NCBI GenBank assembly: GCA_041725895.1
Contig: JBGRQA010000021.1
Coordinates: forward strand, 40,216 to 104,215
DNA from: JBGRQA01 sp041725895
GTDB taxonomy: Bacteria; Bacteroidota; Bacteroidia; Bacteroidales; Marinifilaceae
Reading direction: 5' to 3'
Length of the DNA stretch: 64,000 nt
A program made the translations under genes and the position numbers. The notes beneath the pieces were generated by a model. The model saw only the letters and a list, made by a program, of their open reading frames with translations. It did no database searches and had not been told where the DNA came from. The first letter of the stretch is position 1. Every line of letters begins with the position of its first letter. Shown in pieces: positions 17,486 through 25,808 of the stretch.

Positions 17486-18109
17486 CTTAGTAGAGATTTT
17501 GTTAATATGTTAGCCTACTCTTTTCGGTTTTCGGCACCCCCGTTATCAATTGTTAGAAAAAGTAATTTCCTGTTAAATGATGTTGTGAAAAGCAGATCGT
17601 TTTTCAAGTTGTTGATCGATCGCTCTATAAAATTGCTCTAATTTATTTACACGAATGAATGTTATGTTGATGTTAAAAAACATTAATCGTACACGAACGT
17701 CGCTTTTGTGGATTCTGTCTTTGTTTTGCTGGTTCGATTATGCTAAAAAAAAAGAGGTGGTCTAAATTGTTTTGTATTTATCAAAAAATATTATTATATG
17801 TATAACAAGGGTGTTGTGTTTTGTGTATTGAGAATAATGAGGTTAGCTATTTTTATTTCCTTTTAATGTAAAGTTGGTGCAATTTTCCTTTGTAAATTTG
17901 GTAGAAGAGAAATCTTGATCAGGCGAATCTTACTTTTTTATTCTTTTGTTGCAGGGATTGTTTTGTTAAATTTATTGGGAGGGGAAGCTTTCTGTTGTTT
18001 TTTCCGGAAGGGATTAAATTCATGCCATAGGGTATGGCATTCGTTCTTTTTTGTGGAAATGGAATTGTTTCGACTTGTTATTCTGCAATTAATTATAAAA
18101 AAGGGAACT
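17486..18109. other. Intergenic region between graspetide precursor and NTF2-like gene
   Basis: About 620 bp separate the divergent genes. The right part carries a promoter (17874-17900) and a ~200-nt leader for the NTF2-like gene with an exact dyad, ATGCCATA-ggg-TATGGCAT (18022-18040). No exact -7 motif for the minus-strand precursor was found. An in-frame TTG at 17915 would extend the plus-strand gene by 65 residues, but the ATG at 18110 starts a clear signal peptide. Confidence 0.5.
17874..17900 (+). promoter_or_regulatory. Predicted Bacteroidota-type promoter for the NTF2-like gene
   Basis: TAAATTTG (17893-17900) fits TAnnTTTG, with a TTG -33 element at 17874-17876, 16 bp upstream. Transcription would start near 17905, giving a leader of about 200 nt that contains the 18022-18040 hairpin. 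Confidence 0.5.
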
Positions 18110-18583
18110 ATGAAAAAGCTAATTTTACTGTTTGTACTTTTATTTTCATCTACCATCATTTTATTGGCACAAGAGGAAGTACAAAAAGAGAAGGAATTAA
18201 TTAAACAAGTGATTCAGAGTGCTTACGTAGATGGACTTTGTAATAATGCCGATGTGGAGGCTATTAATAAAGGTTTCCATCCGGGATTTGCCTTAATGGG
18301 CGCAGGAAAGGGAAATACAATGTGGAAGTACCCCATTTACAATTGGGTGGAAAATGCCAAAGCAGGAAAAGAAAGAGGGTTTAAATATTCATTTCAAAAT
18401 GAATTGACTACTATAAAATTTTTGTTCGTAGATGTTGCCGGTAATGTTGCAACTGCTAAAATTGAATTCTATGAGGGAAGTGAAGCCAAATTCATTGATT
18501 ATCTGTCTTTGATAAAATTTGAAGCGGGTTGGAAAATTGTGAGTAAAATTTTCTATAAGCTTCCGAAAGAGAAGAAAGAATAA
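18110..18583 (+). CDS. Exported NTF2-like / putative lumazine-binding family protein
   Basis: 157 residues starting at the ATG after GGGAACT. A signal peptide (KKLILLFVLLFSSTIILLAQ) gives a mature protein from about residue 21. The rest has SnoaL/NTF2-like cone-fold features: an early helix ELIKQVIQSAYVDG, FHPGFAL, and late strands KIEFYEG and SLIKFEAGWKIVSKIFY. Proteins of this type are common periplasmic factors of unknown substrate in Bacteroidota. It lies divergently from the graspetide operon, but nothing in the sequence links the two. A terminator follows directly. Confidence 0.75.
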   Translation: MKKLILLFVLLFSSTIILLAQEEVQKEKELIKQVIQSAYVDGLCNNADVEAINKGFHPGFALMGAGKGNTMWKYPIYNWVENAKAGKERGFKYSFQNELTTIKFLFVDVAGNVATAKIEFYEGSEAKFIDYLSLIKFEAGWKIVSKIFYKLPKEKKE

Positions 18584-18607
18584 AATCCCCGTTATTGAAG
18601 TTCTGTA

Positions 18608-18648
18608 TTGCAAGATCTTTCTGATTTTTAATCAGGATGATCTTGCAA
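18608..18648. terminator. Bidirectional terminator
   Basis: TTGCAAGATC (18608-18617) pairs with GATCTTGCAA (18639-18648); an inner CTGATT/AATCAG stem extends it. T-rich sequence follows, and the hairpin sits between convergent genes. Confidence 0.8.
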
Positions 18649-18680
18649 TTTTAATTTAAGATATTTGGTCGCGAACCTAT

Positions 18681-19589
18681 TTAAGGTTTTCCCTGTACTC
18701 TGTTTTCAGCCCTCTTGAAAAATTTTTCTGGCAATAGATTCTTTGAAGGCACCTCTGCCATTACAATACCCACAAAAATCAAAAATCCTCCAATGATGGT
18801 TTTTTCTGTCAGCTCCTCGTTGAGGTAGTAAAAGGCTGTAATGGCTGCAAATAGTGGTTCAAAGGAGAAGATGATAGCCGTGGTGATCTCGGAGAGGAAT
18901 TTCTGGTAGTAGTTCTGTACGGTGTACATAAAGGCCGTGGCAAAGAGGGCGGTAAAAAGAATGGCCTGCCACACTTTGTAATGGGATGGGTAGTTCAGTT
19001 CTCCTGTCGAGGCAGCGTAGGCAATTGATAGTAGTCCAACAATAAATAACTGTGTTAAAGTGAGAAGCACTCCATCATGGGTTTTGCTGTATTTCCCCAC
19101 CATGATAATGTAGATAGCAAAGGCGATGGCACAGAGGAAAACCCAAACATCACCAGTATTGAGATAAAGGCTGCTGCTTAGGGTGAGCAAACAAAGTCCG
19201 GTCGTAGCTAACAGTATGGCCGCAAGGATGTTGATTGGGGGAAATTTTCGTTGCATTAGTGCCAAAAGTAGTGGGACAAAAACGACAGAGAGGCCTGTGA
19301 TAAAGCCCCCTTTCGAAGCAGTGGTATATTGCAGTCCTACTGTTTGGGTCACAAAGCTGATGAGTAGAGGGATGGAGAGTAGGGTCCCGGCCTTGAGGAT
19401 TTCCAGGTTAAAATATCGCAGTCGTTTGGCAAAAATCAGTGCCAGTACAGTTGCTGCCAGCAGGAAACGGTAGCCCAGGAAACTGGCTACGCTGATTAGC
19501 GCAACTGCATCTTTAATAAAAACGAAGGTCATGCCCCAGAAGATAGTGCCCAGGAGCAGTAGTAGGATGGCCTTGGATTTGATATTCAT
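18681..19589 (-). CDS. EamA/DMT family transporter
   Basis: 302 residues, ten predicted transmembrane helices, and two EamA repeats. The first carries LLLGTIFWGMTFVFIKDAV at the N-terminus; the second is around residues 150-280, ending FSFEPLFAAITAFYYLNEELT, the usual conserved motif before the last two helices. This is the drug/metabolite transporter superfamily, exporting amino acids or metabolites across the inner membrane. The substrate cannot be predicted. It stands alone on the minus strand, with a structured 490-bp region upstream. Confidence 0.9.
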   Translation of the reverse strand: MNIKSKAILLLLLGTIFWGMTFVFIKDAVALISVASFLGYRFLLAATVLALIFAKRLRYFNLEILKAGTLLSIPLLISFVTQTVGLQYTTASKGGFITGLSVVFVPLLLALMQRKFPPINILAAILLATTGLCLLTLSSSLYLNTGDVWVFLCAIAFAIYIIMVGKYSKTHDGVLLTLTQLFIVGLLSIAYAASTGELNYPSHYKVWQAILFTALFATAFMYTVQNYYQKFLSEITTAIIFSFEPLFAAITAFYYLNEELTEKTIIGGFLIFVGIVMAEVPSKNLLPEKFFKRAENRVQGKP

Positions 19590-19855
19590 GGCTTGGTTAG
19601 TTGTTGGTGGTAAATAATTGATTGAACTTAGTTGTATGAGTTGTAAGTCTCGGATCCAGGGTGTTAGGTGCTGGTTGTTGCCAATACACTTCTGTAATTA
19701 GCCTTTGGGCTACTAGCTTTTAATATACTTATTGATAGTATTGAAACTTGTCGCTTGAGGATTGAAACTAGTTTTCGAAAATGCGAAAAATGTTGATTGA
19801 TGGTATTCATATTCATAGCTCTGCAATAATAAAAATTACGCATTTAGCTACGGTA

Positions 19856-19950
19856 CACAGAGGAGATCTGTGATGAGCGGCTTTGGCATTCGAGGTCTTC
19901 CATAGCATAAAAGGCCAAAGCGGGGTTTTGCTCATTCCGTCACAAAAGTA
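19856..19950 (-). ncRNA. Candidate structured RNA of unknown class
   Basis: On the minus strand, TACTTTTG (19950-19943) fits the -7 motif. Downstream, GAGC (19933-19930) pairs with GCTC (19878-19875). An inner exact 8-bp stem, GCTTTGGC with GCCAAAGC (19880-19887 and 19914-19921), leaves an 8-base asymmetric bulge. A second hairpin, CACAGA-N5-TCTGTG (19856-19872), follows at once. It does not match a riboswitch consensus that I know. Stems this long could occur by chance in a palindromic repeat. Confidence 0.35.
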
Positions 19951-19992
19951 ATCTATTTTTTGATATTGTAATAGCTTTCGAGGGGTATTAAA

Positions 19993-20031
19993 AAAAAGAG
20001 GATCCACTTGTTGGTTGTGAATCCTCTTTTT
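19993..20031 (-). terminator. Terminator for the DUF4197 gene
   Basis: AAAAAGAGGAT (19993-20003) pairs with ATCCTCTTTTT (20021-20031), extended by CAC/GTG with one mismatch. On the minus strand a T-run follows the stem. Confidence 0.75.
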
Positions 20032-20081
20032 GAATCGAATGTTTTATCTTGATACAAGTTATTTGTTTCTAGCTACTATTC

Positions 20082-20822
20082 TTATCCAAACACACGCTTC
20101 AATAGATCGGTTACCCTGGCCATGGGATCCTTTCGAATCTTTTGTTCTTCAATGGCAACTTTACGGAAGAGGCCGTTCAATGCTTTTTGAGTTACGTAAG
20201 CATCCAGCTTTGTCTCAACCGGAGTCAGGCCTGCCATTTGGCCGGCAATACTCTTGGCTACTTTGTTGTATCTTCCCGTTAGGATGTTCCATGATTCGTT
20301 GGTTGATAGATTGGCTATCAGTTTCTTATCTAAGGATGCTTTCACTTTGGGTTGGAACAGGGCTTTCAATCGAGAAGAGGTTTTTTCCTTGAGGTAAGAG
20401 GTAGCAGAGGTATTCCCTCCACGCAGAATTCCAAAGGCATCCGCAATGGTCATCTCCTGAATGGCAGATGCGAATATGGGGGCAGCTTCTTTTACTGCGT
20501 CTTCTGCAGCCCGGTTCAGTCGTAGCTCAACATCTTCAACCAGTTTGGTTCCTCCCGGTATCATCTTGATGTTTTTCGCAATAGTCTGTGCCTCGGGAGG
20601 CAGAAGGATTTTCACCATCTCGTCTTTTAGAAATCCATTTGGGGTAGACAGCAGGTTGGCTGCGTTTTCGCTACCGATTCGAAGAGCTTCCTTCAAGCCT
20701 GAGGCTACTTCTCTTTGAGTTAGGGGCTGACTGGTTTCCATTGGGAATTGAGTCATGACGGTTTGGAGTTCGGCACAGGCTGAAAACAAAAAAATCGAAA
20801 GAATGAAGTATAGTCTTTTCAT
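20082..20822 (-). CDS. DUF4197 domain-containing lipoprotein
   Basis: 246 residues with a short lipoprotein signal and lipobox FSAC (Cys ~15). The body matches the DUF4197 pattern: LTQREVASGLKEALRIGSENAANLLS near the start, LPPEAQTIAK, a central VEDVELRLNRAAEDAVKEAAPIF, and a C-terminal TQKALNGLFRKVAIEEQKIRKDP. It is predicted to be helical and periplasmic, anchored in a membrane. No function is established for the family. It sits alone, with its own terminator downstream. Confidence 0.85.
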   Translation of the reverse strand: MKRLYFILSIFLFSACAELQTVMTQFPMETSQPLTQREVASGLKEALRIGSENAANLLSTPNGFLKDEMVKILLPPEAQTIAKNIKMIPGGTKLVEDVELRLNRAAEDAVKEAAPIFASAIQEMTIADAFGILRGGNTSATSYLKEKTSSRLKALFQPKVKASLDKKLIANLSTNESWNILTGRYNKVAKSIAGQMAGLTPVETKLDAYVTQKALNGLFRKVAIEEQKIRKDPMARVTDLLKRVFG

Positions 20823-20969
20823 TAGAAGTGAGTAGTTTAGGTTTTATGAGATGAATTATAGTTTTACAGAAATTGCTTAGGGGAACTCTTATATCGAATC
20901 TGGATTTTTCTGAGTTCCTCTTTGTAGTTTGTGGTGGTTTAGTTGCACGGGGGCAAATCGATCTGTTTA

Positions 20970-21848
20970 CTACAACCCCCGCATCCACTCCGGTCTTAAT
21001 TGCGCATTGGCCGGATCATCCAGTACTCCATTGATCCTATCCAACAGTTCCTGCTTGTCTCGGTTTAGATTCCCTTTCAATATGAGGTAATTGGAGGCAT
21101 GGTCACTTCTGAATATCGTATTCTCCAACTCAAGATTCTCTATGAATACCTTCATTTCCGCAATCAATTCAATGGTGTTCAAAGGAATAAATTCCCCGTT
21201 GAATTTTTGCTTGAAATGCTCCTCTCCGCGAGGATAGCTTAATACCAGCGTAGAGAGGAATTCAGGTTGAATCTGATTCACTATTTTGGCGGAATTGATG
21301 GCGTGTTGGTGAGAGTAGTTTTGGCCACCCAAACCATTCAGAATCATTACCGAAAGTTTTATTCCGGCCTTTCGTGCTCTTTGTAAGGCATGACTTGTAC
21401 CCGTAAAGTTTTCACCTTTGTTGATTACTTTCAGTAACTCATCATCTCCTGATTCGATTCCCACGTAAAGTAATTTTAATCCTTTTTTGGCCAGAAGCTG
21501 TAGTTCTTCGTCCGATTTGGCCTCAATGTCACGGGGCAGGGCGTAGGCCGAAACCCGGTTCAGTTTAGGAAAGCTCTCGTTTAACTTGTCCAGCAATCTG
21601 CTTAATTTCTCAAAGGAGAGAACCATAGCATTGCCATCAGCCAAAAATACTTTACGGATATCCTGTGCATAAGGGGAAAGGGATTCAATCTCCGCAAAGA
21701 CCTCTTCTTCAGGTCGAAGTCTGAATTTTTTACTACTGTACATTTCACAGAAAGCACATTGGTTCCATGCGCAGCCCAGAGTTACTTGCAGGATAAGGGA
21801 GTAGGCCTCACTTGGTGGACGGAATAAGGGTTCATCGTAGTGTATCAT
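20970..21848 (-). CDS. Radical SAM protein
   Basis: 292 residues from the ATG at 21848 (MIHYDEPLFRPPSEA); an upstream ATG at 21905 gives a less typical N-terminus and would lie upstream of the promoter motif. The cluster motif is CAWNQCAFC (C-x4-C-x2-C), the spacing seen in a known Bacteroidota/Clostridia subgroup rather than the classical C-x3-C-x2-C. Further SAM-fold features are YVGIESGDDELL and LNGLGG. The reaction and substrate are unknown. The -7-like motif TATTTTTG (minus strand, 21860-21853) ends four bases before the start codon, suggesting a leaderless mRNA. Confidence 0.85.
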   Translation of the reverse strand: MIHYDEPLFRPPSEAYSLILQVTLGCAWNQCAFCEMYSSKKFRLRPEEEVFAEIESLSPYAQDIRKVFLADGNAMVLSFEKLSRLLDKLNESFPKLNRVSAYALPRDIEAKSDEELQLLAKKGLKLLYVGIESGDDELLKVINKGENFTGTSHALQRARKAGIKLSVMILNGLGGQNYSHQHAINSAKIVNQIQPEFLSTLVLSYPRGEEHFKQKFNGEFIPLNTIELIAEMKVFIENLELENTIFRSDHASNYLILKGNLNRDKQELLDRINGVLDDPANAQLRPEWMRGL

Positions 21849-21852
21849 TCTG

Positions 21853-21860
21853 CAAAAATA
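21853..21860 (-). promoter_or_regulatory. -7 promoter motif directly at the radical SAM start codon
   Basis: The minus strand reads TATTTTTG, four bases before the ATG at 21848. The geometry matches that of the BlaI-like gene (13493-13505). Confidence 0.4.
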
Positions 21861-22236
21861 GGAAAATACATGAATGGACATTCTAATGACTTTCTGAAAA
21901 AGCACACTTTAATTTTGTGGTAAAGTAAAAGTGCAAAGGCAATGAGTTTGCTCCTTTACATAGAATTGTTTTAAATTTTTATAAGGATGTTGCTATTTTG
22001 TTGGGGGGCAGGAGATTGGTTTTGTGGGCTTGGTTTGAATATGGAATAGTCAAAAAAAGACTTGTATATTGTTTTGAAATCTCCGGTAAATCCCTATTTT
22101 AGGGGTGTGTAGTGTTTTTTTAAGGAAGAGAATGTAAACATAAAGATGTCGATTTTAAAGCCTTGTCAGTCAGTCTTCTGTTTGGAAGTGATGTTTGAGC
22201 AAGGGAAGATTTGAAATTACAATTTTCAAGAAACGA
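21861..22236. other. Divergent intergenic region
   Basis: No gene. A plus-strand TAATTTTG (21910-21917) fits the -7 motif but lies 320 bp before the next gene and has no clear -33 element. The rest is AT-rich without notable dyads. Confidence 0.4.
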
Positions 22237-24336
22237 ATGAAAAAATTGTCGAAAATAGGATACAAATTGAGCTGTTTACTGGTTCTGGTGATGCTATTCA
22301 CCTTTACCGGCAAGACCTGTTTTGCTCATGGGGTTTCTCTGGAGGACAATTATTCTTTAAGTACATCTGCTGAAAAATCCCTAGCCGGAAAATATACCAT
22401 TGGTGGAGATAGTGCTGATTTTCCCAGCATGGAAGAAGCCATCGAAAGATTAAAGCAATATGGAGTTTCTTCTGCCGTTGAGTTTTCTATTGCAGCAGGG
22501 GTATGGAAAGGCAATTTTTCCCTGCCTTATATATATGGTGTGTCTGAAGTAAATTCGATCTCCTTTAGCGGGGTGAAGGGAAAGAGCAAATTAATCTCTG
22601 AAAATGGAGAGGCTGTTCTTATACTAAAAGGAGCAAACTACATTCGCTTTGAAAATCTATCATTTGAAAATTCCCAAGGGGAAGTTATTCGTATGGATGG
22701 GGGATGTAATTATAATGTTTTTCAAAAATGTACATTCTCCGGAGGATCAGAACTACTGGTTTTAGATGGAGTTAAGGAATGCAATTCCTTCAACAGTTTT
22801 TACTACAATTATTTTCTGGGTTCTGAATCTGCGGTTCAATTGAAGGGTGGTTCTTCAAAGAAGGATCAGAGCAATGCTTTTGCCTGGAACATGGTAGATT
22901 GCAAGAATGTTTCTTTTGATGTTGAAAATCAAGAGGGGCTGATTTTGGCTCACAATAAATTGGCTGGCCATTCAGAGGGTGATGAAAAAATAGCTCAAAC
23001 CAAAACCTCATTTGTTTATAACAATCAAAAGATTCAAAAGAAACTCGACTCTTCATGCCTAATTGCTGAGTCGGATTTGAATATTCAAAAGGGAGAGTCT
23101 CTGACTGTGCATAAGTTAAATTCTGCTCACGGTCATGATCTACGAATTAAGAGGAAAGCGGAAAATGCAGACTTGAAGCAGACAGGAAAATTCATTGCAA
23201 CTTGTATTTCCTCTTTAGGAATGGGAACTTGTGATTTTGAGCCTTCACAATTCGATTATACTGTTGTATCTCCTGTCATCAGTAAGGTTGATGGGGAATA
23301 TTCAATTCTCAGAGGCTTAAAGGGAGGTGGTTTTAATGCTAAGTTTGTTGATAAACTGTGTTTTACCTCTTTGTTTGATGGGGTCGAAAAAGAAAACAAT
23401 TATTTGGTTCCTGTGATAAATGAGGAGTTAGCTTGCTCAAAAGGGTTCAATAGTATGATTTCCTCTCCATCCATGTCACAATATGGATGTTCAAATTGGA
23501 TAGCTGATGCTGCCATTGAAGAAAAGCAGTCAAAGAGGAGTGCAGAGAAAGCAATTTTGAAAATATATGATTCCAAGAATTCTTCCAATCCAAAATTTGA
23601 GCTGAGTTTAAGTGATTGTGAAAAGCTATCAAATTCTAAAAAAGATTGTTTTGGTAAATGGGGTAGGATTGACACATGTAGATTTCTTAATTTGTGTGGT
23701 GTGAGAAAAGATCAATCCATAAAGCTTACCGGATCTGTAAATCCTAAAATTGGTTCTATAGAGAATTCCGATACGAAGAATTTGGGATTTGGAAATCTTT
23801 TATTGAATCAAGATTGTGATGTATCTATAAGTGTTGATTTGTTTGATCGTTTTTCGTTAAGAAGAATTGATAGATTAATATATCCAGAAGATTGCATGTG
23901 TTTGTTGGGTTTATATGTGGATGTATGTGAAGATCTGGATGCGTCTATACGAAAATCTTGTGCAGATGTAGATATTGACAAATCTGTATGTATGGAATTG
24001 ATGGGTGGTCCATTTCGAGAAAAACAGACTGGTAAATCTTTTTCTTATTTGTGTTGCGGTGACGTAAATGATAATGTTTGTGAGCCGGATGAAGGTCCTC
24101 TAATTCCACCACCTGAAAATAGTCTTAGTAATTGTGAGCATGGGAATGGTCTGTCCGGTTGTTATAAAATGACTGTAGCCTTTGAGCATCTGTGTTTGGA
24201 GCGAGGAAAGATTTGTTCCCTTTGGAAATATTCTTTGCCTTTTGCATATTTAAATTCAGGGGAAAATAGAGATAATTTTGGTTGGCTTCAAAAGACTGAA
24301 TATAAGTATGTCGTAGAAGAATTAGGGCTTTCCTGA
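22237..24336 (+). CDS. Large exported Cys-rich protein with parallel beta-helix-like N-terminal half, function unknown
   Basis: 699 residues from the ATG at 22237, which starts a signal peptide (hydrophobic core SCLLVLVMLFTFTG); an in-frame TTG at 22195 is less plausible. Residues ~50-280 resemble the N-terminal cap and coils of right-handed beta-helix proteins: YTIGGDSADFPSMEEAIERL, then repeated short strands such as NYIRFENLSFENS and YNVFQKCTFSGG. The rest was not recognised. The mature protein has about 27 cysteines, 22 of them in the C-terminal 370 residues, including CMC and CC. That is odd for a secreted Bacteroidota protein and suggests disulfides or metal binding. No T9SS sorting domain is present at the C-terminus. 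Confidence 0.75.
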   Translation: MKKLSKIGYKLSCLLVLVMLFTFTGKTCFAHGVSLEDNYSLSTSAEKSLAGKYTIGGDSADFPSMEEAIERLKQYGVSSAVEFSIAAGVWKGNFSLPYIYGVSEVNSISFSGVKGKSKLISENGEAVLILKGANYIRFENLSFENSQGEVIRMDGGCNYNVFQKCTFSGGSELLVLDGVKECNSFNSFYYNYFLGSESAVQLKGGSSKKDQSNAFAWNMVDCKNVSFDVENQEGLILAHNKLAGHSEGDEKIAQTKTSFVYNNQKIQKKLDSSCLIAESDLNIQKGESLTVHKLNSAHGHDLRIKRKAENADLKQTGKFIATCISSLGMGTCDFEPSQFDYTVVSPVISKVDGEYSILRGLKGGGFNAKFVDKLCFTSLFDGVEKENNYLVPVINEELACSKGFNSMISSPSMSQYGCSNWIADAAIEEKQSKRSAEKAILKIYDSKNSSNPKFELSLSDCEKLSNSKKDCFGKWGRIDTCRFLNLCGVRKDQSIKLTGSVNPKIGSIENSDTKNLGFGNLLLNQDCDVSISVDLFDRFSLRRIDRLIYPEDCMCLLGLYVDVCEDLDASIRKSCADVDIDKSVCMELMGGPFREKQTGKSFSYLCCGDVNDNVCEPDEGPLIPPPENSLSNCEHGNGLSGCYKMTVAFEHLCLERGKICSLWKYSLPFAYLNSGENRDNFGWLQKTEYKYVVEELGLS

Positions 24337-24771
24337 TTTTCTTTTACTATGATTTATTGAAGTATATAGATAGGTGTGAAAACTCTATTCAGTAGGAGTT
24401 TGTTGTTGTTTGCTCTCTGCAAGGAGAATTTCTACACTCTGATAGTGCTATTAAATCCCAACAATTTCTATTTTTCAATTGTTCTTATCGATTACAAGGA
24501 GCAGTATTCCGTAAAATCGTGATTCTCTACGGTGAGTTTCCATGTATATTTGTTTCCCTCATAGTTATTGACTAGCTAATCATTTTAATCACCCTTGTTT
24601 TCCCTTATTATAATTTGTTTTCATTGTTTTTCTGGTCTGACAATTTAAAATTTATTGATAATTGTTTGTACGAAAGCTGGATTTTCATTTTACGATTGCT
24701 TAATTTTAAGTAAAGACCGCTTCGGTTTTTTAGCTTAGAGATTGAAAAAAACAATGTAAAATGGATACATT
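24337..24771. other. Intergenic region before hypothetical gene
   Basis: No gene. TATATTTG (24545-24552) fits the -7 motif for the 24772 gene, with a ~210-nt leader and no clear -33 element. A weak ACCG-ctt-CGGT hairpin followed by T's lies at ~24715-24731. Confidence 0.4.
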
Positions 24772-25407
24772 ATGAAATTGAAAGTTGAGATCCCTAAAAT
24801 TCGATGCAAAAGGACAACTAAGGAAATTGCAAACGATCAAATCTATTTTGGTGTTTATGTGGGGGCTGTGAAAAGTTTTGGGAGTCAGCTTTTTCCGGCG
24901 GGAAGTGACCGCGGTTTGTTTGCTAGTGTCTCTGAGGTAAAGGAGGAAGTAACGGAGGGAGCGATTTGGTGTCCTGAATTGCATTGTTTCGAGATCCAAA
25001 TTAAGGATGCAGAAGTTTTTGGAGTAAGTGTTGTTCTTTATGAATATGAGGATGTTTTTCTTTATGAAAAGCTTGTGAGTCGGGCAAAGGGGTTTGTTTC
25101 TCCCGATGATTTTAATTATGATTTCTCCCAGGCAATTATTGTTCCGGCAGGGACCAGAGTGTGGCATTCTAAGGCGGTAGGGGTTTTGGATTTGTTGAAT
25201 AGTTTTGTGAAATCATTGGGGAAAGATGATATGATTGGGCAGAAGCAGGTGTTCTGTAATGTTAATGAAGTAAAGCCATTTCCAAGAGAATTAAAGATTG
25301 AGGGGCAGAGGGGAAAATATGAAGTTTCCATGATCCTTTCTCTTGATCGGGAGGATACTGTTAGAAATAAGCTGAATGTGGAACAGCAGCATTATTTGAA
25401 TAACTGA
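24772..25407 (+). CDS. Hypothetical protein of unknown function
   Basis: 211 residues, not recognised. There is no signal peptide or membrane helix, and the composition looks soluble and beta-rich, with alternating hydrophobics (QIYFGVYVGAVKSFG, VFGVSVVLYEYEDVF). Three or four cysteines occur (RCKRTTK, IWCPELHCFEI, VFCNVNE). The ATG is preceded by a long untranslated stretch, and a good terminator follows. It comes after the Cys-rich exported protein in the same direction but 435 bp away, so co-transcription is uncertain. Confidence 0.65.
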   Translation: MKLKVEIPKIRCKRTTKEIANDQIYFGVYVGAVKSFGSQLFPAGSDRGLFASVSEVKEEVTEGAIWCPELHCFEIQIKDAEVFGVSVVLYEYEDVFLYEKLVSRAKGFVSPDDFNYDFSQAIIVPAGTRVWHSKAVGVLDLLNSFVKSLGKDDMIGQKQVFCNVNEVKPFPRELKIEGQRGKYEVSMILSLDREDTVRNKLNVEQQHYLNN

Positions 25408-25441
25408 AACGATTAATATTTCACTTAAAGGTACAATAGTT

Positions 25442-25473
25442 AAGAGGATTTAAAGTTGTAATCCTCTTTTTTT
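25442..25473 (+). terminator. Rho-independent terminator
   Basis: AAGAGGATT (25442-25450) pairs with AATCCTCTT (25460-25468), followed by a T-run to 25473. It is 35 bp after the hypothetical gene. Confidence 0.85.
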
Positions 25474-25808
25474 ATTGATGAGGTGAAGTGAATTCACAAG
25501 GGTATGTGTTTGTGCTTTTGAAGGGTTTTAAAAGGATGTTTTTTTTCCTTTGGGAAAGTTGTGTGTTCGTAATTATAAAGCCTCTATTCGCCTTTATTGA
25601 GATTCTGATCGTTGTTTATTTGCTTTTGTAGGGCTATCAATTGGTTGTTTGGAAAAGAATCTTCTTTCGTTTTGGATTGCAGTTATCTTTTGGGGATATT
25701 TATACAGAATAGGTTTGAGTGGGTGAGATTTTCCATTGTGTGTTTCGATATCAGAATTGTTGATTGGAGATTTGAAAACCGATTTTTTTCATCGAAATCA
25801 AAAAGTTT
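25474..25808. other. Intergenic region with promoter for the TrhA-like gene
   Basis: No supported gene. A TTTTG element (25688-25692) and TAGGTTTG (25710-25717), 17 bp apart, form a good Bacteroidota promoter, giving a leader of ~85 nt to the next start codon. Confidence 0.5.
25688..25717 (+). promoter_or_regulatory. Predicted promoter of the hemolysin III-like gene
   Basis: The -33 element TTTTG (25688-25692) and the -7 element TAGGTTTG (25710-25717), spacer 17 bp, match the Bacteroidota sigma factor consensus. Confidence 0.5.

Larger units (their letters stand above)
19590..20081. other. Intergenic region with candidate structured RNA
   Basis: No gene is supported. It contains a terminator for the DUF4197 gene (19993-20031) and, at 19856-19950, a minus-strand promoter motif followed by two hairpins that could be a small RNA or a leader of the EamA gene. 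Nothing further was recognised in 19590-19850. Confidence 0.45.

Noticed and set aside
19813..20007. Minus-strand 64-codon frame over the structured region
   Set aside because: It runs through a terminator stem and the paired helices; the pattern fits structured RNA or repeat better than protein, although a short conserved peptide cannot be ruled out.
22195..22236. Upstream TTG start for the Cys-rich exported protein
   Set aside because: It would put 14 extra residues before a normal signal peptide; the ATG at 22237 is the better start.
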